A stretch of 64,000 nucleotides of DNA from Thalassobaculum litoreum DSM 18839 (GTDB lineage Bacteria; Pseudomonadota; Alphaproteobacteria; Thalassobaculales; Thalassobaculaceae), in the NCBI RefSeq assembly GCF_900102465.1, contig NZ_FNBW01000002.1, forward strand, positions 1-64,000, in the 5' to 3' direction. Positions 44,058 to 53,543 of this stretch are shown one piece after another; positions within the stretch are counted from its first letter, which is position 1; the number at the start of each line of letters is the position of its first letter. Both the position numbers and the translations under genes were made by a program. The notes under the pieces were generated by a model that worked only from the letters and a program-made list of their open reading frames with translations, ran no database searches and had not been told where the DNA came from.

Positions 44058-44540
44058 ATGAGCGAGACGTCGGACGACAGTCAACGTGTATTCCTCGTCG
44101 TCGTTGACGACAGCGAGGAGCTGAATGTGGCGCTGCGCTTCGCGTGCCAGCGCGCCCGTCACACCGGCGGCCGTCTGGCGCTGTTCCGCAGCGTCGAGCC
44201 CGTGGAGTTCCAGCACTGGATGGGCGTGGGCGAACTGATGCGCGAGGAGGCGCGGCAGGAGGCCGAGACGCTGCTCGAGCGGGTCAGCCAGCAGGTCATC
44301 GACCTCTCCGGATCGATCCCGGTCGTTTATATCCGCGAGGGGACCGCCCGCGACGAACTGCTGAAGCTGATCGAGGAGGAGCCGACGATCTCCATTCTCG
44401 TGCTAGCGGCGGCTCCAAAATCCGACAATCCCGGTCCCCTGGTCAGTCACCTGATGACCAAGGCGGCCTCGCGCCTGCGGATACCGATCACGATCGTTCC
44501 GGGCTCCCTCACCGACGCCGAGATCGACGCGCTGACCTGA
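44058..44540 (+). CDS. Universal stress protein (UspA) family
   Basis: A 160-residue UspA-fold protein. VFLVVVDDSEELNVALRFAC is the first strand and helix, and VSHLMTKAASRLRIPITIVPG the last conserved region. The glycine-rich ATP-binding loop is weak (LAAAPKSDNPGPLVSH), so nucleotide binding is uncertain. It lies 34 bases after the TIGR02186 gene and 166 before soeA, and is probably co-expressed with that cluster. Confidence 0.9.
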   Translation: MSETSDDSQRVFLVVVDDSEELNVALRFACQRARHTGGRLALFRSVEPVEFQHWMGVGELMREEARQEAETLLERVSQQVIDLSGSIPVVYIREGTARDELLKLIEEEPTISILVLAAAPKSDNPGPLVSHLMTKAASRLRIPITIVPGSLTDAEIDALT

Positions 44541-44706
44541 GCGGCGGGCCGCACCGTCCACAGCCACGGGCAGGCCCGTCGGGATATACATCGGATGCGG
44601 GCAGGGCCGGCCGGCGGCGGGCATTTGGGCACCGGGCCACAGCTTGACCGGCCGTGCCGCGGACTGCGATGCTCCGGTGCCATACTTTCCCAGCCCGGAT
44701 GAGGCA

Positions 44707-47601
44707 ATGTTTTCAAATCCCCTGGAGACCGTGAGCGAGGTCGTAGAAACCTCGCCGGCCGTCTCCGATTCAGTCGCCTACACGACCTGCTACATGTGCG
44801 CCTGCCGGTGCGGGATCAAGGTTCACCTCAAGGACGGCAAGATCCGTTACATCGAGGGCAACCGAAACCACCCGGTGAACAAGGGCGTGCTCTGCGCCAA
44901 GGGGTCCGCCGGGATCATGCAGCACTACTCGCCGGCGCGGCTGACCAAGCCGCTGAAGCGGGTCGGCCCGCGCGGATCGGGCGAGTTCCAGGAGATCGAG
45001 TGGGAGGAAGCGCTGTCCACCGCCGCCCAATGGCTGGGCGATGTGCGCAAAACCGATCCGCGGAAACTCGCCTTCTTCACCGGGCGCGACCAGTCGCAGT
45101 CGCTGACCGGTTGGTGGGCGAGCCAGTTCGGCACTCCGAACCACGCCGCCCATGGCGGGTTCTGTTCGGTCAACATGGCGGCGGCCGGCTTATATACGAT
45201 CGGCGGCTCGTTCTGGGAGTTCGGCGAGCCGGACTGGGAGCACACCGAATACTTCATGATGTTCGGCGTCGCCGAGGACCATGACAGCAACCCGATCAAG
45301 ATGGGCCTCGGCACGATCAAGACCCGGGGCGCCAAGTTCGTCTCGGTCAATCCGGTCAAGACCGGCTATTCCGCCATCGCCGACGAGTGGGTCGGCATCC
45401 GGCCGGGCACCGACGGCCTGTTCGTCATGGCGCTGATGCACGAGCTGCTGAAGGCGCGCCGCGTCGATCTCGACTATCTGGTGCGCTACACCAACGCGCC
45501 CTGGCTGGTGATCCAGGATCCGGGTGCCGCCGATCACGGCCTGTTCGCCCGCGATGCCGAGGGCGCGCCGCTGTGCTTCGACAAGAAGGCTGGCGCGCTG
45601 GCCAACGCCATGACCGCCGAGGTCGCCCCGGCCCTGGTCGGGGAGCACACCCTGGCCGACGGCCGCAAGGCGGTGCCGGCGTTCCAGCTTCTCTACGACC
45701 GCTACACCGCCGACGAGTACGCCCCCGACGCGGTGGCCGAGCGCTGCGGCCTCGACGCCGACCGCATCCGGCGCATCGCCGCCGAGCTGGCCCACGCCGC
45801 CTTCGAGAAGGAGGTGGTGATCGACCAGCCCTGGACCGACTGGGCCGGACGGCGCCACGAGAAGATGATCGGCCGTCCGGTGGCGATGCACGCCATGCGC
45901 GGCATCTCCGCCCATTCCAACGGCTTCCACACCTGCCGCGCGCTGCACCTGCTGCAGTTGCTGCTCGGCTCGATCGATGCGCCGGGCGGCTTCCGCTACA
46001 AGCCGCCCTTCCCGCGTCCGGTGCCGCCGCCGCTGAAGCCCGCGGGCAAGGCAGGCCAGATCGAACCCGGCAAGCCGATGGCGGGCCCGCCGCTCGGCTT
46101 CCCGACCTCGCCGGAAGATCTGCTGGTGGAGGCCGACGGCACGCCGCGCCGAATCGACAAGGCCTATTCCTGGGACGCGCCGGTCGCCGCCCACGGCATG
46201 ATGCATATGGTGATCCAGAACGCCTGGGCCGGCGATCCGTACCCGATCGACGTGCTGTTCATGTACATGGCGAACATGAGCTGGAACTCGTCGATGAACT
46301 CGGCCGGCACCATGAAGATGCTGACCGACAAGGACCCCGAGACCGGCGAGTACAAGATCCCGAAGATCATCTACTCCGACGCCTATGCCTCTGAGATGGT
46401 GTCCTATGCCGACCTGATCCTGCCGGACACCACGTATCTGGAGCGCTGGGACTGCATCTCCCTGCTCGACCGGCCGATCTGCGATGCCGACGGGGCGGCG
46501 GACTCGATCCGCCAACCGGTGGTGCAGCCGGATCGCGACGTGCGGCCGTTCCAGGACGCGCTGATCGAGATCGGCGTGCGCCTCGGCCTGCCCGGCCTGA
46601 CCAAGGATGACGGCACGGCGAAATATCCCGGCGGCTATCCGGACTACCTGGCCAACCACGAGCGCGCGCCCGGCGTGGGTCCGCTCGCCGGCTTCCGCGG
46701 GGTCGACGGCACCAAGGAAGGCAAGGGCGAGCCGAACCCGGACCAGCTCCAGCGCTATGTCGACAATCAGTGCTTCTGGCGTCACGAGTTCGCGCCGTCG
46801 GAGCGCTACTTCAAGCACGCCAACAAGGAGTATCTGGAGAAGGCGGTGTCGCTCGGCCTGATCGGGGCGGCGAACCCGATCATCCACCAGATCTACTCCG
46901 AGCCGCTGCAGACCTTCCGCCTCGCCGCCGAGGGCCATGGCCCCGTGGTGCCGCCGGAACACCACCGCGAGCGGGTGAAGACCTATTTCGATCCCCTGCC
47001 GTTTTGGTACGCGCCGTTCGAGGGCGAGATGCTGGACGAACAGGACAGCTTCCCGATGCACGCCATCACCCAGCGCCCGGCCGCCATGTATCACTCCTGG
47101 GGCTCGATGAACGCCTGGCTGCGGCAGATCCACGGCCTGAACCGGCTGTACATGAGCCGGCAGCGGGCCACCGAGATGGGCATCGGCGAGGACGACTGGG
47201 TCCATGTGACCTCCCACCACGGCCGCATCAAGGCGCAGGTCCAGCTCATGGAAGGCGTGAACCCGGACACCGTTTGGACCTGGAACGCCATCGGCAAGCT
47301 CAAGGGTGCCTGGGGCCTCGACCCCAAGGCACCGGAGGCCAATAAGGGCTTCCTGCTGAACCACCTGATCTCCGAGCTGCTGCCGCCCAAGGGAGGCGGA
47401 TACCGCTACGCCAACGCCGACCCGGTCACCGGCCAGGCCGCCTGGTATGACCTGCGGGTCCGCATCGAGCGGGCCGAGGCCGACGCGCCGGGTAGCGAGG
47501 CCGAGCCGCGCTTCGCCCCGCTGCCCAAACCGCCGGGCGGCAAAGCGGGTCCCGGCACCCTGCGCTACGGCGCCAAGATCAAAGGGGAGGCCGCGGAATG
47601 A
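44707..47601 (+). CDS. soeA: Molybdopterin oxidoreductase, sulfite dehydrogenase (quinone) subunit SoeA
   Basis: The large catalytic subunit (964 residues) of a cytoplasmic sulfite-oxidising enzyme of the DMSO reductase family. The N-terminal [4Fe-4S] motif is CYMCACRCGI with a fourth Cys in GVLCAKG. The bis-MGD domains have TGRDQSQSLTGWWASQFGTP and a C-terminal cofactor-binding region from about residue 800. Length and gene order with an iron-sulfur and a DmsC/NrfD-like subunit fit SoeABC as described in purple sulfur bacteria and marine roseobacters. No Tat signal is present, as expected for a cytoplasmic enzyme. A tetrathionate/polysulfide reductase is the main alternative. Confidence 0.87.
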   Translation: MFSNPLETVSEVVETSPAVSDSVAYTTCYMCACRCGIKVHLKDGKIRYIEGNRNHPVNKGVLCAKGSAGIMQHYSPARLTKPLKRVGPRGSGEFQEIEWEEALSTAAQWLGDVRKTDPRKLAFFTGRDQSQSLTGWWASQFGTPNHAAHGGFCSVNMAAAGLYTIGGSFWEFGEPDWEHTEYFMMFGVAEDHDSNPIKMGLGTIKTRGAKFVSVNPVKTGYSAIADEWVGIRPGTDGLFVMALMHELLKARRVDLDYLVRYTNAPWLVIQDPGAADHGLFARDAEGAPLCFDKKAGALANAMTAEVAPALVGEHTLADGRKAVPAFQLLYDRYTADEYAPDAVAERCGLDADRIRRIAAELAHAAFEKEVVIDQPWTDWAGRRHEKMIGRPVAMHAMRGISAHSNGFHTCRALHLLQLLLGSIDAPGGFRYKPPFPRPVPPPLKPAGKAGQIEPGKPMAGPPLGFPTSPEDLLVEADGTPRRIDKAYSWDAPVAAHGMMHMVIQNAWAGDPYPIDVLFMYMANMSWNSSMNSAGTMKMLTDKDPETGEYKIPKIIYSDAYASEMVSYADLILPDTTYLERWDCISLLDRPICDADGAADSIRQPVVQPDRDVRPFQDALIEIGVRLGLPGLTKDDGTAKYPGGYPDYLANHERAPGVGPLAGFRGVDGTKEGKGEPNPDQLQRYVDNQCFWRHEFAPSERYFKHANKEYLEKAVSLGLIGAANPIIHQIYSEPLQTFRLAAEGHGPVVPPEHHRERVKTYFDPLPFWYAPFEGEMLDEQDSFPMHAITQRPAAMYHSWGSMNAWLRQIHGLNRLYMSRQRATEMGIGEDDWVHVTSHHGRIKAQVQLMEGVNPDTVWTWNAIGKLKGAWGLDPKAPEANKGFLLNHLISELLPPKGGGYRYANADPVTGQAAWYDLRVRIERAEADAPGSEAEPRFAPLPKPPGGKAGPGTLRYGAKIKGEAAE

Positions 47602-48398
47602 CCTCGCTTCCCACCAAAGCGCCGACGAAGAAGCTCGGCCTCGTCATCGACCTGGACATCTGTGTGGGCTGTCATGCCTGCGCGGTGAACTGCAAGGAAT
47701 GGAACTCGGGCGGACACTCCGCGCCGATGACCGACTGGAACGCCTATTCCGGCACCGAGAGCGAGGACGGCGACGATGCCGGCGCCTGGGGCGTGTGGTT
47801 CAACCGGGTCCACACCTACGAGGTCGGCGACGCCCCGGAGAGCCGCACCGTCCACTTCCCGCGCTCCTGCCTGCACTGCGAGGAGCCGGCCTGCGTCACC
47901 GTCTGCCCGACGGGAGCGAGCTACAAGCGCGAGGAGGACGGTATCGTCCTCGTCAACCCGGACACCTGCATCGGCTGCAAGCTGTGCTCCTGGGCCTGTC
48001 CGTACGGCGCGCGCGAGTACGACTACACCGACGGGGTGATGAAGAAATGCACCCTGTGCATCGACAAGATCTACAACGAGAATCTGGAAGAGGTTGATCG
48101 GGTGCCGGCCTGTGTCTCGACCTGCCCTGCCAGCGCGCGTCATTTCGGCGATCTCGGCGATCCCGGCAGTGCGGTCTCCAAGCTCGTGTCCGAGCGCGGC
48201 GGCTACGACCTGATGCCGGAGATGGGCTACAAGCCGACCAACAAGTACCTGCCGCCGCGTCCGCGCAAGACCAACGCCGGCGACACCGGCGCGCCGACGA
48301 AGCTGGAGGCGCTGGCCGCCGAGGCCGCCGACGCCGTGCCGTCCAACGCCGGAGGCAACGGCTTCCTGGCGTGGGTCGACGCCATGCTGTCGCGCTGA
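47598..48398 (+). CDS. soeB: 4Fe-4S ferredoxin-type subunit SoeB
   Basis: The electron-transfer subunit, 266 residues, cytoplasmic. Sixteen cysteines form four [4Fe-4S] motifs, seen in DICVGCHACAVNCKEW, CLHCEEPACVTVCPTG, DTCIGCKLCSWACPYG and KCTLCIDKI...ACVSTCPA. Its ATG overlaps the soeA stop (ATGA), so the subunits are translationally coupled. Electrons would pass from SoeA to the membrane subunit SoeC. Confidence 0.93.
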   Translation: MTSLPTKAPTKKLGLVIDLDICVGCHACAVNCKEWNSGGHSAPMTDWNAYSGTESEDGDDAGAWGVWFNRVHTYEVGDAPESRTVHFPRSCLHCEEPACVTVCPTGASYKREEDGIVLVNPDTCIGCKLCSWACPYGAREYDYTDGVMKKCTLCIDKIYNENLEEVDRVPACVSTCPASARHFGDLGDPGSAVSKLVSERGGYDLMPEMGYKPTNKYLPPRPRKTNAGDTGAPTKLEALAAEAADAVPSNAGGNGFLAWVDAMLSR

Positions 48399-48412
48399 GG
48401 GAGGGACCAGAG

Positions 48413-49360
48413 ATGCATCCCGCTTCCTCCGTCATCTTCTTCACCACCGCGTCCGGTGCCGGCTACGGCCTGCTGTTCCTGATGGGCCTCGCCGGTGCCG
48501 CCGGTCTGATGCCCGCCGGGCTGTGGTCCGGGCTGGTCGGCTTCGCCCTCGCCTTCGGACTGATCACCGCCGGCCTGCTCGCCTCCACCTTCCATCTCGG
48601 CCACCCCGAGCGGGCCTGGCGGGCGATGTCCCAGTGGCGCTCCTCCTGGCTGTCGCGCGAGGGCATGGCTTCGATCGTGACCTACCTGCCGGCCGGCATC
48701 TACGCGCTCGGCTGGGTCCTCGCCGGCGAGGCCCGCGGGTTCTGGGGCGTGTTCGGCATCCTGGCCAGCGCCGGCGCGGTCGTCACCGTTGTGTGCACCG
48801 GCATGATCTACGCCTCGCTGCGGACGATCCGCCAGTGGCACCACCCGCTGGTGCTGCCCGGCTACCTGCTGTTCTCGCTCTATACCGGCGGGCTGTGGAT
48901 GACGGTACTGGTCTGTGCCTTCGGCGGCGACGTCACGTTTCTAATCTGGACGACCATCGTCGCCGGCGCGGCCGCGGCGGCAGTGAAATGGACCTACTGG
49001 TCGAAGATCGACACCGACGCCCCAGTCACCACGGCGGGCACGGCCACCGGTCTCGGTCATCTCGGGAAAGTCCGGATGCTGGACGGCCCCTCCACCTCGA
49101 AGAACTTCGTCATGCGCGAGATGGGCTACCGGGTCGCCCGCAAGCACGTCCACAAGCTGCGGATGATCGCCGCCGTCGCAGGCCTGGTGGTTCCCTTCGC
49201 CCTGCTGATGGTGGCGGGGATCATGGGGACGGCCGGCGGCTGGATCCCGGCCCTGCTGGCCGCCCTGTGCGGCTCGCTCGGGGTGGTCGTGGAACGCTGG
49301 CTGTTCTTCGCCCAGGCGACCCACGTGGTGACGACCTACTACGGTGCGGAAGCGGCTTAG
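48413..49360 (+). CDS. soeC: DmsC/NrfD-like membrane anchor SoeC
   Basis: The 315-residue integral membrane subunit with about eight helices, of the DMSO reductase anchor (DmsC) type, passing electrons to quinone. STFHLGHPERAWRAMSQWRSS is the family's conserved cytoplasmic loop with Trp and Arg. GAGGGAGG lies about 10 bases before the ATG at 48413. It ends the soe operon; a family A palindromic repeat follows and may act in termination. Confidence 0.92.
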   Translation: MHPASSVIFFTTASGAGYGLLFLMGLAGAAGLMPAGLWSGLVGFALAFGLITAGLLASTFHLGHPERAWRAMSQWRSSWLSREGMASIVTYLPAGIYALGWVLAGEARGFWGVFGILASAGAVVTVVCTGMIYASLRTIRQWHHPLVLPGYLLFSLYTGGLWMTVLVCAFGGDVTFLIWTTIVAGAAAAAVKWTYWSKIDTDAPVTTAGTATGLGHLGKVRMLDGPSTSKNFVMREMGYRVARKHVHKLRMIAAVAGLVVPFALLMVAGIMGTAGGWIPALLAALCGSLGVVVERWLFFAQATHVVTTYYGAEAA

Positions 49361-49385
49361 GGCACCTCCTTCCACAACATCCTCA

Positions 49386-49499
49386 CGTCTTCCCGGCCTT
49401 GCGCCGGGACCGAGGGCGCGGTCTGCTGGAGCGCCGAAGAACGATCGCCGGCGCTCCTACGCCCGGATGGCTGCGTCCCGGCGCGAGGCCGGGAAGACG
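49386..49499. repeat. Palindromic intergenic repeat, family A, copy 4
   Basis: Arms at 49386-49409 (CGTCTTCCCGGCC...) and 49476-49499 are nearly perfect 24-base inverted repeats. They are very close to copy 1 in arm sequence. It lies between the convergent soeC and MFS genes. Confidence 0.85.
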
Positions 49500-49524
49500 C
49501 TCATTTGCGTTCAGGGCGTATCCC

Positions 49525-50802
49525 TCACCCCGCGGCCGGGGTCGGCTTCGGATCGTCCCCGCCGGTCTCCTCCTCCGGCTCCCAGCGCGGATCGAGCTCG
49601 GCGGCCATCGGCGTGGTCCGGGAGACCGAGACCCACGGCCCCTGCTCCTCCACCGGCAGGGCGGTGCGCTGCACCATCCGCCAGACGGTGAACAGGGCGA
49701 GCAACCCGGCGGTCAGCGCGCCGAAGCCATAATAGCCCCAGTTGCCGACCCACTGCATCGCCGAGGTGGCGGCGATCGGCCCGGCGACCGCGCCGATGCC
49801 GAAGGCCAGCAGCAACCCGGCGCTCGCCGCCACCAGGTCGGTCGACTCCACGTAGTCGTTGGTATGGGCGATGGCGAGCGAATACACGGTCATGCACAGT
49901 CCGCCATAGAGCCCGGCCATGGTCACAAAGACCCAGAAGCCGGGGAACGGCAGGAAGGCAAGCAGCAGCCCGAGCACCGCGGACAGCATCAGGGTTCCCG
50001 CGATCACCGTGCGCCGGTCCATCAGGTCGGACATCTTGCCCACCGGCCACTGCATGACCAACCCGCCCCCCAGCACGGCGGAGACGAAGATCGCCACCTC
50101 CGGCACCGAGAAGCCGATCGCCGTGGCATAGACCGAGGACGCGCCGAACAGCGCACCGCTCAGGATGCCGCTGCCGAAGCTGGCGACCATGCCCAGCGGC
50201 GAGATCCGGTAGAGCTGGCGGAAGCTCAACGCCGAGCGGGTGACCGAGGACGACGCCGCCGAGCGCGACAGGGTCAGCGGCACCAGGGCCAGGCTGAACA
50301 GGATCGACACCAGCGCATAGAGGATGAAGCTCGACGGCGGCGCCAAGTTCAGCAGGAACTGGGCACCGGTCATCGCCAGGTACTGGGCCACCATGTATAT
50401 CGAGAGCAGCGAGCCGCGCTGGTTGTTGCTGGCGGCCCCGTTGAGCCAGGATTCCGCGACCATGTAGGCACCGGCCACGCAGACCCCGTAGATCACCCGC
50501 AGGATGAACCAGTACCAGGGGTCAACATAGAAGGCGTGGGAGATGGACGCTGCCGACATGATCGACACCAGGGCGGCGAAGGTGCGCACATGCCCGACCT
50601 GCTCGATGATCCGCGGCACGGCGAGACAGCCCAGCACCATGCCGACGAAATATCCCGACATCACGAGACCGGCGACCTGGGAGTTGATCTCCGGCTCCAT
50701 CCCGAGCCGCACGCCCAGCAATGACGAGAACATCCCGTTGGCCATCTGCAGCAGGACCACGCTGAGCAGCAGGGCGACCACGGCGGGGGAGAGGGCGGGC
50801 AT
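49525..50802 (-). CDS. MFS transporter (YcaD-like)
   Basis: A 425-residue inner-membrane transporter with about twelve helices. The loop GLVMSGYFVGMVLGCLAVPR and the family A-motif-like MQWPVGKMSDLMDRRTVIAG are typical of the major facilitator superfamily, and the pattern resembles E. coli YcaD. The cytoplasmic C-terminus is a Pro/Glu-rich tail. Substrate unknown. It is convergent with soeC and divergent from the DUF2842 gene. Confidence 0.9.
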   Translation of the reverse strand: MPALSPAVVALLLSVVLLQMANGMFSSLLGVRLGMEPEINSQVAGLVMSGYFVGMVLGCLAVPRIIEQVGHVRTFAALVSIMSAASISHAFYVDPWYWFILRVIYGVCVAGAYMVAESWLNGAASNNQRGSLLSIYMVAQYLAMTGAQFLLNLAPPSSFILYALVSILFSLALVPLTLSRSAASSSVTRSALSFRQLYRISPLGMVASFGSGILSGALFGASSVYATAIGFSVPEVAIFVSAVLGGGLVMQWPVGKMSDLMDRRTVIAGTLMLSAVLGLLLAFLPFPGFWVFVTMAGLYGGLCMTVYSLAIAHTNDYVESTDLVAASAGLLLAFGIGAVAGPIAATSAMQWVGNWGYYGFGALTAGLLALFTVWRMVQRTALPVEEQGPWVSVSRTTPMAAELDPRWEPEEETGGDDPKPTPAAG

Positions 50803-51064
50803 GGGCGTGGCCTTTCCGGGATGGACCGCGCCGTAAGTCGGGGCGCGGGTCGGGTCTGGCAGGGCGGCCGAGCTCGACCGGCAGTGGGGCGCCTGTGTTC
50901 CAGACGTCTGAGGAGGTCTCTCAGCCGCGCGTCAGAGTCAATGCTCCGGTACGGGTAGCATGGGATTATGACAGACGCTCTCTCAGGAGCGACAGATCCG
51001 GCGAAATCGGGAGGGTTTAGGAGCAACGCTTGCCGTCTTCCGTCCGCCGCGCTATGTCGCCGCC

Positions 51065-51271
51065 ATGCGCTGGAGATCTCCCCTCGCCGGCCTGGCGATC
51101 ATCGCCGGGCTAGTGCTTTACGTCGTCGCCGTGGTCACGCTCGCCGAATTCGTGCCGGACCATGTGCTGGCCGAGACGCTCTACTACGTCGTGACCGGAA
51201 TCGTCTGGATCTGGCCTGCGGTCTCCGTCATCGGCTGGGCACGTAAGGATGACGGTTCTCAGCAAGGCTGA
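51065..51271 (+). CDS. DUF2842 small membrane protein
   Basis: A 68-residue protein with two membrane helices (AIIAGLVLYVVAVVTLAEFV and VVTGIVWIWPAVSVIGW). The length, MRWRSPL start and IWPA motif match DUF2842, a family of small alphaproteobacterial inner-membrane proteins of unknown function. It stands alone, 99 bases before the lipoprotein hydrolase. Confidence 0.8.
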   Translation: MRWRSPLAGLAIIAGLVLYVVAVVTLAEFVPDHVLAETLYYVVTGIVWIWPAVSVIGWARKDDGSQQG

Positions 51272-51370
51272 GAATTTCTTCTTGTCCCCTACCGGCACTC
51301 GCATACAACGAAAAAATCGGGAACAATCCCCGGACCGCCATCGCCGCATGGCCTCCGGAGGACCCCGCCG

Positions 51371-52342
51371 ATGCCGCGCCTCTTCTGTCTTCTGTGGGCC
51401 GTGCTGGCCCTGGCCGGCTGCGTCACGCCGGTCATGCGCAATGCCGACACGATGGAGCCGCAGCGCATGCTGTCCGGCAGCGTGATGGACCGGGAAGCCT
51501 GCACCGCCGCCGACAAGGCCTGGGCCGGCGCCGGGACGGTCTGGGTTGCCCTCGATCCCGACTGGGACCCGCAGGATGGGACCTGTATCCGCTATGTCCT
51601 GGCCGGGCTCGACAGCGCCGCCAATCCGATCGTGTCGGTACATTTCCACGGCGATGTGATGTGGCAGTACCTGGATGGCCGCAGCGGCTGGTTCAGCGGC
51701 TACGAAACCCTCACGCCCGGGACCCTGAAGGCCTTCGCAATACGCGAGAACCAGACGTATGGCCTGCCCTATCTCCGGGTCTCCCGCCCCGGGACCTATG
51801 GGTCCTCCGGCTTTCACAAGCAGCGTCGGCGGCAGCGAGAAGCCGACATCCTCGACGCCGCCCTGGATATCCTGAAGGCCCGTTACCGGATCGACCGGTT
51901 GGCCGTCAGCGGCCAGTCGGGCGGCGGGCATGTGGTCGCCTCCCTGCTGACCCGGCGCGACGATATCGACTGCGCGGTGATCACCTCAGGCGTCGTGTCC
52001 GTCGCCCAGCGCGCCCGCCATCACGGTTGGGATCGGGACATCACCGGATACCGGGACTACTTCGACCCGATCGAGCACGTGTCCGAGATCCTGCCCGACC
52101 CGCGCCGCCGCATCGTCGTGGTCGGCGATCCGCGCGACCGCAACACGCCGTTCTTCACCCAGCAGGACTATGCACAGGCGGTGGCGGCCGCCGGCCATGA
52201 GGTGGCCCTGATCCGTGCCGAGGGCGCGGGCAAATCATTCCACGGCCTCGGTCTGACCGGGTTCAAGGTGGTGCAGTGGTGCGTGGACGGGGTGTCGTCG
52301 ACCGAGATCCAGGCGCGGTTGCCGATCCCGCCGGAGGATTGA
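51371..52342 (+). CDS. Lipoprotein alpha/beta-hydrolase-like protein
   Basis: A 323-residue protein with a lipoprotein signal (LLWAVLALAGC, lipobox Cys17), so it is probably anchored in the envelope. The central nucleophile elbow AVSGQSGGGHVVAS and the later VVVGDPRDRNTPF and final His in GKSFHGLGL suggest a serine hydrolase of the dienelactone/prolyl-oligopeptidase type. GGAGG lies nine bases before the ATG at 51371. Substrate unknown. Confidence 0.8.
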   Translation: MPRLFCLLWAVLALAGCVTPVMRNADTMEPQRMLSGSVMDREACTAADKAWAGAGTVWVALDPDWDPQDGTCIRYVLAGLDSAANPIVSVHFHGDVMWQYLDGRSGWFSGYETLTPGTLKAFAIRENQTYGLPYLRVSRPGTYGSSGFHKQRRRQREADILDAALDILKARYRIDRLAVSGQSGGGHVVASLLTRRDDIDCAVITSGVVSVAQRARHHGWDRDITGYRDYFDPIEHVSEILPDPRRRIVVVGDPRDRNTPFFTQQDYAQAVAAAGHEVALIRAEGAGKSFHGLGLTGFKVVQWCVDGVSSTEIQARLPIPPED

Positions 52343-52428
52343 GGGCGGATTTCCGCTCCTTCCTGCCACTCCATGCACTCCCCGGATTAAATACAGGGAG
52401 AGCGGAGGGCGGTCAGAGGAGTACGCCC

Positions 52429-53445
52429 CTAGACCACCTCGACCATACCCTCAAGATCGCTTGCCGACAGCCATTCGTCGTTGCTGTCGCTGGCATAGCG
52501 GAACTCCGGGTCGACGGGCTTCGCGCCCGCCCTGGTCCAGATCGCGCGCGGGCCGTCGGTGAAGGCCGGCAGGATGATGTAGCGGTCGTCGATCTCCACC
52601 GTGGTGCGGGCGTCGTCCTCCGGCACCATGACCTCGTGCAGCTTCTCGCCGGGGCGGATGCCGACCACCTTGTGCGGGAGGCCCGGGCCGAGGCAGGAGG
52701 CGACGTCGACGATCTTCATCGACGCGATCTTCGGCACGAAGATCTCCCCGCCCTTCATCATCTCCAGGCTGCTGAGCACGAAGTTCACGCCCTGCTGCAG
52801 GGTGATCCAGAACCGGGTCATCCGGTCGTCGGTGATCGGCAGATGGTCCTTCTTGTCGGCGATGAGCTGCTTGAAGAACGGGATCACGCTGCCGCGCGAG
52901 CCGATCACGTTGCCATAGCGCACCACCGAGAAGATGCAGCCTCCGGCCCCCGACAGATTGTTGGCGGCGATGAAGATCTTGTCCGAGGCGAGCTTGGTGG
53001 CGCCATACAGGTTGATCGGGTTGGCCGCCTTGTCGGTGGAGAGCGCGATCACCCGCTTCACGTTGCTGCGGATCGCCGCTTTGACGATGTTCTCAGCACC
53101 GTGGATGTTGGTCATCACGCATTCGAACGGGTTGTATTCGGCCGTCGGCACGTGCTTGATCGCGGCGGCGTGGATCACGTAGTCGACGTCGCGCATGGCC
53201 ATCTCCAGCCGGTCCACGTCGCGCACATCGCCGAGGAAGTAGCGCATCTCCGGATGCTTCTCGACCGGGATCTCGAGGCCCATCTCGTACTGCTTCTGCT
53301 CGTCGCGGGAGAAGACGATGCAGCGCCGCGTCTTGAAGTTCGCCAGCACGGTCCGGATGAACTGCTTGCCGAACGACCCGGTGCCGCCGGTGACCAGCAC
53401 CGTCTTGCCGTTCAAATCGATGAAGTTTTGATCGAACTGCCGCAT
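52429..53445 (-). CDS. pseB: UDP-N-acetylglucosamine 4,6-dehydratase (inverting) PseB
   Basis: The first enzyme of CMP-pseudaminic acid synthesis: it removes water from UDP-GlcNAc and inverts C5. The 338-residue SDR protein begins with the Rossmann motif VTGGTGSFGKQF and has STDKAANPINLYGATK, with the Tyr-x3-Lys pair. FSRDEQKQYEM matches PseB more closely than other dehydratases. Pseudaminic acid decorates flagellin or surface polysaccharides. It is the last gene of a leftward group after pseC. The later pathway genes (pseH, pseG, pseI, pseF) are not in the window. Confidence 0.93.
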   Translation of the reverse strand: MRQFDQNFIDLNGKTVLVTGGTGSFGKQFIRTVLANFKTRRCIVFSRDEQKQYEMGLEIPVEKHPEMRYFLGDVRDVDRLEMAMRDVDYVIHAAAIKHVPTAEYNPFECVMTNIHGAENIVKAAIRSNVKRVIALSTDKAANPINLYGATKLASDKIFIAANNLSGAGGCIFSVVRYGNVIGSRGSVIPFFKQLIADKKDHLPITDDRMTRFWITLQQGVNFVLSSLEMMKGGEIFVPKIASMKIVDVASCLGPGLPHKVVGIRPGEKLHEVMVPEDDARTTVEIDDRYIILPAFTDGPRAIWTRAGAKPVDPEFRYASDSNDEWLSASDLEGMVEVV

Positions 53446-53543
53446 GCGGCCCTCCCGCCTCGATCCCGCACCCTATCCCCTTCAGGGGAAGCGCGAATCA
53501 CCCCGTATTGTCCCGCTCAGCGGCGCCGGCGGCAAGTTGGGCG

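Noticed and set aside
45190-47364. A 724-residue minus-strand open frame opposite soeA
   Set aside because: Shadow of soeA; no recognisable motif.
52374-52410. Fifth copy of the family A repeat
   Set aside because: Only CACTCCCCGG and a few bases match; no second arm of useful length.
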